A stretch of DNA of 64,000 nucleotides. Origin: Sinomonas mesophila (GTDB taxonomy: Bacteria; Actinomycetota; Actinomycetes; Actinomycetales; Micrococcaceae). Below the pieces are notes generated by a model, which saw nothing but the letters and a program-made list of their open reading frames with translations, did no database searches and was not told the origin of the DNA. The DNA lies in NCBI RefSeq assembly GCF_001999765.1, contig NZ_KV908325.1, positions 186,256 to 250,255 of the forward strand. Direction: 5' to 3'. Of this stretch, positions 1 to 8,033 are shown piece by piece (positions within the stretch are counted from its first letter, which is position 1; every line of letters starts with the position of its first letter). The translations under genes were made by a program, and so were the position numbers.

Positions 1-2
1 CC

Positions 3-995
3 GCCGTCGTCGCCGCGCGCGAGGCGTGGAAGGACGCCGGCGCCCCCGAGGTCGACGGCGACCGGCTCGCCGTCGTGATCGGCACGGGCATCGGCGGGGT
101 GCAGACCCTCCTCGCGCAGGACGACGTGCTCGAGCGCTCGGGCGCGCGGCGCGTCTCGCCGCGGACCGTGCCGATGCTCATGGCCAACGCCGCCGCGGCC
201 CAGCTGAGCATCGAGTACGGGGCCCGCGCGTCCGCGTCCGCCCCCGCGTCGGCGTGCGCCTCGGGCGCCGAGGCCATCGTCCAGGCGGCACGGCTCATCG
301 AGTGCGACGAGGCGGACATCGTCATCGCCGGCGGCGCGGAGGCTGCCATCACGCCCCTGACTATCGCGGGCTTCGCCCAGATCGGCGCCCTCTCCAAGGA
401 CGCCGGCGACCCGGAGGCCGCGTCCCGGCCCTTCGACCTGAACCGCACCGGCTTCGTGCTCGGCGAGGGCGCGGGCGTCGTGGTGCTCGAGCGCGCCGAG
501 CACGCCCGCGCCCGCCGCGCGAGGGCCCGCGCGGCCCTGGCCGGCTGGGGCGTCACGGCGGACGCGTTCCACATCACCGGCACGGACCCCGAGGGCACGG
601 GCCAAGTCAAGGCGATCCGCAAGGCGCTCGCCAAGGCCGGGCTCGGCGCGCGGGACGTCCAGCACGTCAACGCCCACGCGACCGGCACGCAGGTCGGGGA
701 CGTGAGCGAGGCGCTCGCGGTCCGCGAAGCCCTCGGCGGCCACGTCGCCGTGACCGCGCCCAAGGGCGCCCTCGGCCACCTCGTCGGCGCGGCCGGCGCC
801 GTCGAGGCGATCCTCACCGCCTGCACGCTCGAGGCCGGCGTCATCCCGGCCACCCGCAACCTCGAGGAGCTGGACCCGGCCGTCGGGCTCGACGTCGTCG
901 CCGGCGCCCCGCGCGAGGCCCGGATCGAGGCGGCGATCTCCAACTCGTTCGGCTTCGGAGGCCACAACGTGAGCCTCCTGCTCACGCGCGCCTGA
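3..995 (+). CDS. fabF: 3-oxoacyl-ACP synthase II (KAS II), 5' truncated by window edge
   Basis: Condensing enzyme of type II fatty acid synthesis: it joins malonyl-ACP to a growing acyl-ACP in the cytoplasm. The frame is open from the first bases, so the start lies outside; about 330 of the usual 410 or so residues are visible. Counting from the codon at base 3, the nucleophile Cys is near residue 85 in PASACASGAEA. The two catalytic His are near 225 (VNAHATGT) and 259 (GALGHLVGAAGA), the latter preceded by the conserved Lys. The C-terminus ends with the family-typical FGFGGHN. The Cys-His-His set is complete. A specialised KAS from a secondary pathway cannot be excluded because the upstream neighbours are not visible. 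Confidence 0.93.
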   Translation, partial: AVVAAREAWKDAGAPEVDGDRLAVVIGTGIGGVQTLLAQDDVLERSGARRVSPRTVPMLMANAAAAQLSIEYGARASASAPASACASGAEAIVQAARLIECDEADIVIAGGAEAAITPLTIAGFAQIGALSKDAGDPEAASRPFDLNRTGFVLGEGAGVVVLERAEHARARRARARAALAGWGVTADAFHITGTDPEGTGQVKAIRKALAKAGLGARDVQHVNAHATGTQVGDVSEALAVREALGGHVAVTAPKGALGHLVGAAGAVEAILTACTLEAGVIPATRNLEELDPAVGLDVVAGAPREARIEAAISNSFGFGGHNVSLLLTRA

Positions 996-998
996 CGG

Positions 999-1250
999 CT
1001 ACCAGAGGCGCGCGTGCCGCAGGAGCAGCTCGCGGCGCACCGCGTCGCGGCGCTCCTCGAGGCGGCCGTCCGTCTCCCGGTGGCCTTCCGTGGGCGTGAG
1101 CCACCCGCGGACGACGGCGGCGGCCGCCCACGGTCCGCGCGCGGCCGCGGCCCGTCCCCGCGCCGTCGTGCGCTCGGGTTCCACCGTGCGCTCGGGTTCC
1201 ACCGTGCGCTCGGGCCTGATCCAGACGTCCCCCGTGATGACCGTGTGCAT
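999..1250 (-). CDS. Small hypothetical protein (83 aa), convergent with fabF
   Basis: I do not recognise this protein. It starts at ATG 1250 after a GGGAG ribosome binding site and ends 3 bases from the fabF stop. It opens with MHTVITGDVWIRPE. A hydrophilic segment follows in which RTVEPE occurs twice, encoded by an 18-bp tandem repeat. The C-terminal half is an Arg/Leu-rich likely helix (ERRDAVRRELLLRHARLW). The coding signal is moderate: good ribosome binding site, sensible start, tight packing against fabF. A non-coding 3' region is the alternative. Confidence 0.5.
   Translation of the reverse strand: MHTVITGDVWIRPERTVEPERTVEPERTTARGRAAAARGPWAAAAVVRGWLTPTEGHRETDGRLEERRDAVRRELLLRHARLW
1171..1206. 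repeat. 18-bp direct tandem repeat, two copies
   Basis: CGCTCGGGTTCCACCGTG is present at 1171-1188 and again at 1189-1206, followed by the first 8 bases of a third copy. The unit is a multiple of 3, so copy number changes would keep the small minus-strand gene in frame and add or remove a VEPERT block. Confidence 0.9.
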
Positions 1251-1428
1251 GCCCGCTCCCGTTCCCCTCGACCAGTGATGTGCCCTGCGGTCCTCGACCC
1301 TAGTGAGCCGGACGGGCGTCCCGCTCATCGCGTGCGCGCCCCTGTGGATAACCCGGCAGATGCTCACGCCTTCAGGATGCCGCCAGAAGAGGACAGGTCC
1401 GGTCCGCTGCCCGGGCCATGATGGAGGC

Positions 1429-2376
1429 ATGCCAGACACGACGCAGCGGGTCCTGAGCCTGCTCAGCCTCCTCCAGTCACGGCCCGTATGGACGGGGGCC
1501 GAGCTCGCGGAGCGGCTCGGGGTCACGACCCGGAGCATCCGCCGCGACGTCGAGCGCCTGCGAGAGCTCGGCTACCCTGTCCGCGCCGAGCACGGCACCG
1601 GCGGCGGCTACCAGCTCGGGGCGGGCATGGCACTCCCGCCGCTCCTGCTCGACGACGAGGAGGCCGTCGCCGTCGCCGTGAGCCTCCGGCTCGCCGCGGG
1701 CGGGACGGTCGCGGGGCTCGGCGAGGCCGCCGTGCGATCGCTCGCGAAGCTCGACCAGGTGCTCCCGTCGCGGCTGCGGGCCGAGGTCAAGGGCGTCATC
1801 GACGCAACCGTGAGCCTCGACAGCCCGGTCACGGCCGTCGACGCCGACGTCCTCGTGGCCCTCGCCCGCGCGATCCGCACGCCCGAGCGTGCGACCTTCG
1901 ACTACACGAAGTCTGGGGGAGAGCGCTCCGAGCGGCGCGTCGAGCCCTACCGACTCGTGGCCGCGGCGCGCCGCTGGTACCTCATGGCGTACGACTTGGA
2001 CCGCGAGGACTGGCGGACGTTCCGGCTCGACCGCATGGCGGCGGCCCGCGGGACCGGCTGGCGGTTCCGTCCGCGCGATGCGCCGGACGCCGTCGCCTAT
2101 GTCCAGGCCTCGATCACGCAGGCGCCCTACCAGTTCGTCGCGAAGGTGCGCATCCACGCGCCCGCGCACGAGGTGGCCGAGCGCGTCCCCTCGACGATGG
2201 CCGTCGTCGAGCCCGACGGCGACGACGGCGCGATCCTCACCGCGGGCGCGGACGACCTCGACTACGTCGCGTACCACGTGGTCCGGCTCGGCTGGCCGGT
2301 CACGGTGCTCGATCCGCCCGAGCTGCGCGAGGCCATGCGCGCGCTGGGGGAGCGCCTGACTGCGGCGGGGACGTAG
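1429..2376 (+). CDS. HTH + WYL domain transcriptional regulator (YafY-like)
   Basis: A 315-aa DNA-binding regulator. An N-terminal HTH_11/DeoR-like helix-turn-helix (about residues 8-55, TGAELAERLGVTTRSIRRDVERL split over two helices) precedes a WYL domain in the middle, marked by PYRLVAAARRWYLMAYD. A WCX-type C-terminal extension follows. WYL proteins sense small ligands or nucleic acid and act as repressors or activators; the target is not evident here. ATG 1429 was chosen because it has a GGAG just upstream and gives the family's usual MPDTTQRVLSLLSLLQSR beginning. The frame is open further upstream to 1303. It is convergent with the IclR gene, 4 bp between stops. Confidence 0.9.
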   Translation: MPDTTQRVLSLLSLLQSRPVWTGAELAERLGVTTRSIRRDVERLRELGYPVRAEHGTGGGYQLGAGMALPPLLLDDEEAVAVAVSLRLAAGGTVAGLGEAAVRSLAKLDQVLPSRLRAEVKGVIDATVSLDSPVTAVDADVLVALARAIRTPERATFDYTKSGGERSERRVEPYRLVAAARRWYLMAYDLDREDWRTFRLDRMAAARGTGWRFRPRDAPDAVAYVQASITQAPYQFVAKVRIHAPAHEVAERVPSTMAVVEPDGDDGAILTAGADDLDYVAYHVVRLGWPVTVLDPPELREAMRALGERLTAAGT

Positions 2377-2380
2377 GCCC

Positions 2381-3193
2381 CTATTTCGCCGCCACGGGTG
2401 CGCCCGAGGACAGGCTTCGCGCAATCTCCTTGGCCGACTGCCGCAGCTGCTCGACGATCGCCGGCAGTCGGCCCGACTTCATGCGCTGGTCGGGACCGGT
2501 GGCGCTGAGGACGCCGATGAGCTGGCCGTCGTCGTCGCGCACGGGCACCGAGACGGCGAAGAGCCCCTCCTCCAGCTCGTTGTCCATCGTCGCGTAGCCC
2601 TGCCGCTGGACCTCGTGGAGGGCCTCGATGAACTCCGATCGGTCCGTGATGGTGAAGCGGGTGAGCGCCGGAAGCGTCGAGGGCAGCAACGCCTCGACCT
2701 TCTCGTCCGAGAGGTCCGCGAGGACGATCTTCCCGGTACCGCTCGCGTGGAGGGGGAAGTCCCGTCCGATCCACCCCTGGGAGAGGGTCAGGAGCCGCGA
2801 GCCGAAGGCCTCCGCGACGAGCTCGAAGCGGCCCTCCCCGTTGGCCACCGCATAGCCGATCGTCTCGTTGAGCTCGTCCGCGAGGACGTCGAGGACGGGC
2901 TGCACGCGGGCGACGATTCCCCGGTGCGGGTCGGCCAGCCTGCCAAGGCGGGCCATCTCCCATCCGAGCAGGTACTTGGTGTCGACCCGCTCGACGAAGC
3001 CCGTCTGCTCGAGGCTGACCAGGAGGCGGAAGGCCGTGGGCCGGGTCATGCCGACCCGCTGGGCCAGCTGAGTCACCGTGATCCCCCGGGGATGCCGCCC
3101 GAGCTCGCTCAGGATCACCGTCGCCTTGATGACCGACTTGTTGGTGAGGTCAGAGGTCTCCAGTGCTTCGTCGGTGGTGGCGTCCTCAGACAC
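2381..3193 (-). CDS. IclR family transcriptional regulator
   Basis: A 270-aa one-component regulator. The N-terminal winged HTH (about residues 20-75, with TQLAQRVGMTRPTAFRLL) is followed by the IclR effector domain. Characteristic stretches are FPLHASGTGKI, the RQGYATMDNE block and FAVSVPVRDDDGQLIG. The IclR family usually controls an adjacent catabolic operon and itself. This gene reads away from the MFS gene and the large catabolic region behind it. A perfect CGTTC-GG-GAACG palindrome lies 53 bp upstream of its start, and related GAAC/GTTC boxes stand before at least four other units in the region. I infer it is the main candidate for binding them. The effector is unknown. Confidence 0.93.
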   Translation of the reverse strand: MSEDATTDEALETSDLTNKSVIKATVILSELGRHPRGITVTQLAQRVGMTRPTAFRLLVSLEQTGFVERVDTKYLLGWEMARLGRLADPHRGIVARVQPVLDVLADELNETIGYAVANGEGRFELVAEAFGSRLLTLSQGWIGRDFPLHASGTGKIVLADLSDEKVEALLPSTLPALTRFTITDRSEFIEALHEVQRQGYATMDNELEEGLFAVSVPVRDDDGQLIGVLSATGPDQRMKSGRLPAIVEQLRQSAKEIARSLSSGAPVAAK

Positions 3194-3245
3194 TGGGCAT
3201 CACGGCCTTCCTCGTCTCATGGATCCCTGCATCGCGTGGAGCGCG

Positions 3246-3257
3246 CGTTCGGGAACG
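3246..3257. promoter_or_regulatory. CGTTC-GG-GAACG palindrome upstream of iclR-type gene
   Basis: A perfect 12-bp inverted repeat CGTTCGGGAACG, 53 bp upstream of the IclR start. The half-site GTTC/GAAC is the one found in the other boxes of the region (5025, 5146, 16517, 23599). The likely role is autoregulation; this is inference from position and shared half-site. Confidence 0.5.
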
Positions 3258-3355
3258 TTGCTGATACCACCCTAGACCGCGCCGGGCACGACGACGCCTC
3301 ACAGGCATCCCCGCGCGGAAGCGGGGGAGCCTGCGAGGCGCCGGAAACTCAGAGG

Positions 3356-4732
3356 TCAGGAGGCGCTGTGGACAACGGCCTCGGGGCGGCGGCCCGTGGG
3401 GGCGTTGGTCTCGCTGAGCTGCTTGCCCTTCGTCTCCGGGGCGAGCATCTGGGAGACGATGCCGCCTACCAAGCTGATGCCGGCGGCGATGATCATCGTC
3501 GTTCCGATGCCGAGCGTCGTCATCGCCACCGGCAGGAGGAACGTGCCGGCCGCGGCGCCGACGCGGGAGGCCGCCGTGGCGAAGCCAGTGCCCGAGCCGC
3601 AGATCTCGGTCGGGAACACCTCGCCGGGGTAGACGCCGGTCAGGGCCGTGGAGATGGCGTTGACGAAGGAGAAGACGAGGAAGCAGACCATGATGATGAC
3701 CGGCGACTGCTGGGAGAAGAGGCCGACGACGACCAGCGCGATGGTGGAGATCCAGAACGGCGGGATGGCCAGCTTGCGGCGGCCGACGCGCTCGATGAGC
3801 ACGACCGAGACCAGCGAACCGGCAACGACAAGCCCGTTGAGGGCGAGGGCCCCGGTGAGGCCGTCCTCGAGGCCGAACTGCTCGAGGATGATCGGGGCGA
3901 AGGTGCCGATGGCGAAGTACGGCGTGACGTTGCAGATCCAGAAGACGGAGACGAAGACCGTGCTCTTGATGTAGGCGGGGGAGAACAGTGCCCGGACACC
4001 CAGCTTGCGGGTGGTGGTCTGGGCCTGGAGGTCCTTCCGGTCCGCCTCCTCCATGTATTCCTCCGCGAGGGCCAGCGCCTCCGCGGTGCGGCCCTTGGTC
4101 ATGAGCCAGCGGGGCGACTCGGGGGTCCCGAGGCGCATGAGGAAGACGATGACGCACGGGATCGTGCTCAGGCCAAGGATGATGTTCCAGTCGGCGGTAG
4201 CGGAGACGGTGAGGATGTAGCCGAGGGCGTAGGAGATCAGGTAGCCCACGTACCAGGCCACTTCCTGCACGGCGAGGAGCTTGCCGCGCATGCGTGCAGG
4301 CGAGAACTCGGCGAGCATCGGCCAGCCGATCGAGTAGTCGGCGCCGATCGCCACGCCCATGAGCAGGCGGACGAGGAACAGCTGCCAGGCCTCGGCGACG
4401 AAGAACTGGGCGACGGAGCCAACGAGGAAGATCGCCAGGTCGATCGTGAACATCGGCTTGCGCCCGACCTTGTCCGCAAGGTAGCCGCCGAGCGGGCCGC
4501 CGATGAAGATGCCGATGAGGGCAGAGGCCCCGATGAGGCCCTGCCACACGAGGTCGAGGCCGAGGTCCGCAGTGATCGCCGGCATGACGATGCCGATGCT
4601 CCCGAGGATGAAGCCGTCGATGAACATGCCGCCCGAGATGAGGACGGTGAGCTTGGTGATGAAGCGCCGTTGCTTCTCGGTCAGAACTGAAGGCCTGCCC
4701 GGGGCGGCAGAGCTCGTCGTGGTCATGGACAC
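3356..4732 (-). CDS. MFS transporter, sugar/aromatic-acid porter type (12 TM)
   Basis: A 458-aa major facilitator permease with about 12 hydrophobic segments. Visible family signatures are the loop 2-3 motif LGGYLADKVGRKP (near residue 85), the ESPRWLM motif at the end of TM6, the loop 8-9 ERVGRRKLAIP and the C-terminal PETKGKQL. These place it in the sugar porter/AAHS-like group that imports sugars, sugar acids or aromatic acids. GTG 4732 is preferred: AAGGAA lies 6 nt upstream. ATG 4726 is the alternative. It follows the 52-aa gene at 4829 on the same strand and probably shares its promoter. A paralogue at 28833 is damaged, so this may be the working importer for the cluster. Confidence 0.92.
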   Translation of the reverse strand: MSMTTTSSAAPGRPSVLTEKQRRFITKLTVLISGGMFIDGFILGSIGIVMPAITADLGLDLVWQGLIGASALIGIFIGGPLGGYLADKVGRKPMFTIDLAIFLVGSVAQFFVAEAWQLFLVRLLMGVAIGADYSIGWPMLAEFSPARMRGKLLAVQEVAWYVGYLISYALGYILTVSATADWNIILGLSTIPCVIVFLMRLGTPESPRWLMTKGRTAEALALAEEYMEEADRKDLQAQTTTRKLGVRALFSPAYIKSTVFVSVFWICNVTPYFAIGTFAPIILEQFGLEDGLTGALALNGLVVAGSLVSVVLIERVGRRKLAIPPFWISTIALVVVGLFSQQSPVIIMVCFLVFSFVNAISTALTGVYPGEVFPTEICGSGTGFATAASRVGAAAGTFLLPVAMTTLGIGTTMIIAAGISLVGGIVSQMLAPETKGKQLSETNAPTGRRPEAVVHSAS

Positions 4733-4828
4733 GGTGACTTCCTTGTCTTCAGGGGACTGCTGTTCATGGCCTGGACCGCATCAGCGGTGCGCCAGGGTTG
4801 TCATCTTCGGGGCAGGGTTGAGCCTGGC

Positions 4829-4987
4829 TCAGCCGCTTTCCTCGAGGTAGAGGCCCTCCCAGGGGACGCACACGAGCCGGCCGTGATGGCCATAGGGGCT
4901 GGGCAACGACGCCGCGGCCTGCGGCGGTCGGGGGACCTCACGGTGCTCGACGGCCATGGTGGTGAGGAATCGAGTGATGAGGTTCAT
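4829..4987 (-). CDS. Small hypothetical protein (52 aa) at head of transporter operon
   Basis: Unrecognised. It begins MNLITRFLTTMAVEHREVPR with a textbook AAGGAG 6 nt before ATG 4987. It has a short amphipathic N-terminus, then a Pro/Ala/Tyr/Gly-rich tail ending GLYLEESG. No membrane segment or known motif. It sits 96 bp before the MFS gene on the same strand and just downstream of the TGAAC-N5-GTTCA palindrome, so it appears to be the first gene of that transcript. It could be a short regulatory or leader-type protein. The ribosome binding site and spacing make translation likely. Confidence 0.6.
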   Translation of the reverse strand: MNLITRFLTTMAVEHREVPRPPQAAASLPSPYGHHGRLVCVPWEGLYLEESG

Positions 4988-5024
4988 GGCCTGCTCCTTG
5001 ATGACTGCGGTGGCGCGTCCAGAG

Positions 5025-5039
5025 TGAACATCACGTTCA
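5025..5039. promoter_or_regulatory. Operator-like palindrome TGAAC-ATCAC-GTTCA
   Basis: A perfect 15-bp inverted repeat, TGAACATCACGTTCA, 38 bp upstream of the start at 4987. It shares 11 bases (ACATCACGTTC) with the minus-strand reading of the box at 16517-16540 before the monooxygenase operon. The position fits a repressor or activator site for the transporter transcript. Confidence 0.55.
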
Positions 5040-5145
5040 GCATGTGGACGAATTCCATTGTGATGCCTCTCACCGCATTGCGCAACCCCCATCACGTCGC
5101 GAGGTGATCCCGTCATTGACAGTGAGCCGGCCAACACAGTAACTT

Positions 5146-5169
5146 GAACAAGACGTCCAAATAATGAAC
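5146..5169. promoter_or_regulatory. GAAC-N16-GAAC element upstream of catabolic operon
   Basis: Two GAAC half-sites exactly 20 bp apart (5146 and 5166), the second as AATAATGAACG, 36 bp before the start at 5205. The same spacing is seen at 16517 and 23599. A 20-bp step puts both half-sites on the same DNA face. This is the probable regulator site for the operon that runs to 13070. Confidence 0.5.
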
Positions 5170-5204
5170 GAGACCAGTTCCCGACTCTCGCTGAGGAGGC
5201 AGGC

Positions 5205-5333
5205 ATGCACGTCATCGAAGGCGTCGTCAAGCCAGGCGACCAGCGCGGCCGCACCGTCGGCTTCCCCACCGCGAATATCCCGCTCCTCAGCCACGAGGCC
5301 CAGGAGGCGCACGACGGCGTCGGGCTGGCATGA
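5205..5333 (+). pseudogene. Riboflavin kinase N-terminal fragment (42 codons)
   Basis: A GAGGAGG ribosome binding site precedes ATG 5205. The product starts MHVIEGVVKPGDQRGRTVGF and continues PTANIPLLSHEAQEAHDGV: the N-terminal beta strand and ATP/flavin-binding GRTxGFPTAN motif of flavokinase (riboflavin to FMN). A full RFK domain needs about 125-130 residues; here the frame stops after 42, just where the DGVW(A/Y) strand should continue. The stop overlaps the next start (ATGA). I read it as the 5' remnant of a stand-alone flavokinase gene that lost its middle. A stand-alone FMN-making enzyme would make sense beside an FMN-dependent monooxygenase. As it stands it cannot be catalytic. Confidence 0.7.
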
Positions 5334-5515
5334 CGGCCGAGCGCTCGCTGCCGGCCTGGGCTGTCCAGCGCGTCGCCGCGGTCCTCGCCTCCGGGCAGCG
5401 CGAGGGTGGGGCGTCGGCGGACGCCGTCGAGGTCGCGCGGCGTACGGGCCTGAGCAAGAGCCTTGCCCGCCGCTGCCTCTACCAGCTCCGCACGGAGTCC
5501 GGCCCGGCCCGCTGA
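5330..5515 (+). CDS. Small helix-turn-helix-like protein (61 aa), coupled to RFK stub
   Basis: The product is 61 aa; its second half, ADAVEVARRTGLSKSLARRC then LYQLRTE, has the helix-turn-recognition helix look of a small winged HTH. ATG 5330 overlaps the preceding TGA as ATGA, so it is translationally coupled to the riboflavin-kinase stub. It may be the C-terminal HTH part of an originally longer RFK-HTH protein, separated when the middle was deleted, or an independent small regulator. No SD of its own is needed if coupled. Function unknown. Confidence 0.5.
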   Translation: MTAERSLPAWAVQRVAAVLASGQREGGASADAVEVARRTGLSKSLARRCLYQLRTESGPAR

Positions 5516-5540
5516 CCACACACCCCGTCGCAGCTGCTCA

Positions 5541-5580
5541 CCCATCCGCGAAGCTGCCCACCCATCCGCGAAGCTGCCCA
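5541..5580. repeat. 20-bp tandem repeat in leader of aldehyde dehydrogenase gene
   Basis: CCCATCCGCGAAGCTGCCCA occurs twice back to back, with partial copies on either side (GCTGCTCA before, CCCGCCCGCC after). It lies 28 bp before the start at 5608 and does not form an obvious hairpin. Confidence 0.85.
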
Positions 5581-5607
5581 CCCGCCCGCCCTTAGGAGGC
5601 CCAGACC

Positions 5608-7191
5608 ATGACCCTCAACGGACACTCACTCATCGCAGGCGAGGCCATCGCCGGAACCAGCGGCACGTCCTTCGGGATCGACCCCTCCACGAACGCCAAA
5701 CTCGAACCTGAGTACACGCTGGTCAGCGAGGACCAGCTCAAGGTCGCCACCGAGGCGGCCGCGGCGGCCTTCGAGTCCTTCAGCACGCTCGAGCCCGAGC
5801 GGCACGCCCGGTTCCTCGAGTCCATCGCCGCCAACGTCGAGGCACTCGGCGAGGAGCTCGTCGAGCGCGCCTCGGCCGAGACGGGGCTCGGGGCCGAGCG
5901 GCTGCGGGGCGAGCGCGCCCGGACCGTGAACCAGCTGAGGCTCTTCGCCGCCGTCGTGCGCCGGGGCGACTTCCGCGGCGTCCGCATCGACCCTGCGCAG
6001 CCCGAGCACACGCCGCTGCCCCGCGCCGACATCCGCCTGCGGCAGGTTCCGCTCGGGCCGGTGGCGGTGTTCGGCGCGAGCAACTTCCCCCTCGCCTTCT
6101 CCGTCGCCGGCGGCGACACGGCCTCGGCCCTGGCCGCGGGCTGCCCCGTCGTCGTCAAGGCGCACAACGCCCACCCGGGCACCTCGGAGCTCGTCGGCCA
6201 GGCCGTCGTCCGGGCCGTGCGCGAGAACGACCTCCACCCGGGCGTCTTCTCCCTCGTCTACGGCGCGGGCACATCCATCGGCCAGGCCCTCGTCGCGGAC
6301 CCCGCGATCAAGGCCGTCGGCTTCACCGGCTCCCGGGCCGGCGGCGTCGCGCTCATGCGCACCGCCGCCGCCCGCCGCGAGCCCATCCCGGTCTACGCCG
6401 AGATGTCCTCGATCAACCCCGTCTTCGTGCTCCCCGGCGCCCTCGGCGGCGACGTCGAGACGCTCGCCCGCCAGTACCTCGCCTCGGTCACGGGCAGCTC
6501 GGGGCAGCTGTGCACCTCCCCGGGGCTTCTGTTCGTCCCCGCCGGGGACGACGGCGACCGGCTCGCCGAGGCCGTGGCCGCGGCCCTGCCCGGGCAGCCC
6601 GGGCAGACCATGCTCACCCCGGGGATCGCCTCGTCTTGGCAGGAGGGCTTCAGCGCTCTCGAGGCCGTCGCCGACGTCGAGCTCCTCGCCCGCGGCCAGG
6701 CCGGTCCCACCGAGAACGCCCCCGCCCCGGCCGTCTTCGGTGCCGATGTGGAGACCTTCACCGCGAACCCGGTCCTGCACGAGGAGGTCTTCGGCGCGGC
6801 CAGCGTGATCGTCCGCTACAAGGGCGCCGAGGACCTCGCCGCCGCCGCGCGCACGCTCGAGGGCCAGCTCACGGCCTCGGTCTGGCTTGCCGACGACGGC
6901 GACCTCGCCACGGCCGCGGCCCTCCTGCCCGTGCTCGAGGGCAAGGTCGGCCGGATCATCGTCAACGGCTGGCCCACCGGCGTCGAGGTCGGCCATGCGA
7001 TGGTGCACGGCGGCCCGTTCCCGGCCACGTCGGACTCCCGCACGACGTCGGTCGGAACCCTCGCGATCAACCGCTTCCTGCGTCCCGTCTCGTACCAGAA
7101 CGTCCCCCAGGAGCTGCTCCCGGCGCCCCTGCAGGACGCCAACCCCTGGCATGTGAACCGCCTCGTCGACGGCGCCGCCGAGAACGGCTAG
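5608..7191 (+). CDS. 2,5-dioxovalerate (alpha-ketoglutarate semialdehyde) dehydrogenase
   Basis: A 527-aa NAD(P)-dependent aldehyde dehydrogenase. It matches the KGSADH group that oxidises 2-oxoglutarate semialdehyde to 2-oxoglutarate in hydroxyproline, L-arabinose, D-xylose and glucarate breakdown. Visible features: cofactor-fold segment LGPVAVFGASNFPLAFSVAG (about 150-170), FTGSRAGG, the general-base Glu in YAEMSSINPVF and the nucleophile Cys in SSGQLCTSPGL (about 300). The C-terminal PATSDSRTTSVGTLAI region is typical of this subfamily. AGGAGG sits 7 nt before ATG 5608. It heads a run of tightly spaced genes (24, 32, 63 and 24 bp gaps), so a long operon. Its product enters the TCA cycle. 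Confidence 0.88.
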   Translation: MTLNGHSLIAGEAIAGTSGTSFGIDPSTNAKLEPEYTLVSEDQLKVATEAAAAAFESFSTLEPERHARFLESIAANVEALGEELVERASAETGLGAERLRGERARTVNQLRLFAAVVRRGDFRGVRIDPAQPEHTPLPRADIRLRQVPLGPVAVFGASNFPLAFSVAGGDTASALAAGCPVVVKAHNAHPGTSELVGQAVVRAVRENDLHPGVFSLVYGAGTSIGQALVADPAIKAVGFTGSRAGGVALMRTAAARREPIPVYAEMSSINPVFVLPGALGGDVETLARQYLASVTGSSGQLCTSPGLLFVPAGDDGDRLAEAVAAALPGQPGQTMLTPGIASSWQEGFSALEAVADVELLARGQAGPTENAPAPAVFGADVETFTANPVLHEEVFGAASVIVRYKGAEDLAAAARTLEGQLTASVWLADDGDLATAAALLPVLEGKVGRIIVNGWPTGVEVGHAMVHGGPFPATSDSRTTSVGTLAINRFLRPVSYQNVPQELLPAPLQDANPWHVNRLVDGAAENG

Positions 7192-7215
7192 CCCTTCCCC
7201 GCCGAAAGGACCCCC

Positions 7216-8001
7216 ATGCCAACCCTCACGCTCGACGACGTCGCCTCGACCCTGCGCGGGGCGCGCGAGCGCACCCAGCCCATCGCACCGCCGAGCGAGA
7301 CCTGGCCTGGCCTCGACCCCGACGCGGCATTCGAGGTGCAGAAGATCAACGTCGCCCACGCCGTCGCGCAGGGGGACCGCCTCGTCGGCTACAAGCTCGG
7401 CAACATCGCCAAGGTCATGCAGGACGCCTTCGGCCTCGACCAGCCCGACTACGGGCACCTGCTCGCGAGCGTCTTCGCCTACGAGGGCACCACCCTCGAC
7501 CGGGGCGCATTCATCGAGCCCTTCGTCGAGCTCGAGCCCGCCTTCGTCCTGCGCAAGCAGCTCGCCGGGCCCACCACGACCGTCGCCGATGTCATCGACG
7601 CCATCGAGTTCGCCGTCCCGGCGATCGAGATCATCGACTCCCGCGTCAAGGACTGGCAGATCGGCCTCTCCGACACGCTCGCCGACAACGGCTCCACTGG
7701 CGCCGTCATCCTCGGCGGCACCCCCCGCAAGGTCACCGACCTGACCCTGCGCGACACCCCGGGCGTGCTGACCTTCAACCACCGCGAGGTCATCGCCGGA
7801 AACACCCGCAACATCCTCGGCAACCCCTTCGCCGCCGTCGCGTGGCTCGTCAACCGCCTCGCCGCGTACAACGTCGTGTTCGAACCCGGGCAGGTCATCC
7901 TCCCCGGCAGCTGCCTCCAGGCCGTGCCCATGAACGAGGCCGGCCGCTGGTCCGGCACCTTCGAGGGCTGGGGCACCGTCGAGTTCGACGTCTCCGCCTG
8001 A
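7216..8001 (+). CDS. 2-keto-4-pentenoate hydratase family enzyme (MhpD/HpaH-like)
   Basis: A 261-aa member of the fumarylacetoacetase-fold hydratases/decarboxylases of catechol meta-cleavage and homoprotocatechuate pathways. They hydrate 2-oxo-pent-4-enoate-like or 2-oxo-hepta-dienoate compounds with Mg2+. Recognisable parts: VGYKLGN near residue 55, metal-ligand Glu region FVELEPAFVL, then PAIEIIDSRVKDW and DNGSTGAVILGG, and LPGSCLQAVPMNEA near the C-terminus. The gene starts 24 bp after the KGSADH stop with GAAAGGA as ribosome binding site. A 2-oxo-3-deoxy acid is an equally possible substrate given the dehydrogenase next door. Confidence 0.82.
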   Translation: MPTLTLDDVASTLRGARERTQPIAPPSETWPGLDPDAAFEVQKINVAHAVAQGDRLVGYKLGNIAKVMQDAFGLDQPDYGHLLASVFAYEGTTLDRGAFIEPFVELEPAFVLRKQLAGPTTTVADVIDAIEFAVPAIEIIDSRVKDWQIGLSDTLADNGSTGAVILGGTPRKVTDLTLRDTPGVLTFNHREVIAGNTRNILGNPFAAVAWLVNRLAAYNVVFEPGQVILPGSCLQAVPMNEAGRWSGTFEGWGTVEFDVSA

Positions 8002-8033
8002 CACATAACTCAGAGAGACCGAGAGGAGCCCCC

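Noticed and set aside
1303-1428. Longer start for the WYL regulator
   Set aside because: The extra 42 residues look non-coding and the ATG at 1429 has its own GGAG and the typical family N-terminus.
2615-4690. A 691-codon open frame antisense to the IclR and MFS genes
   Set aside because: It is made of Glu/Asp/Arg/Gly low-complexity sequence with no domain; in such GC-rich DNA antisense frames stay open. The opposite strand has complete IclR and MFS motifs.
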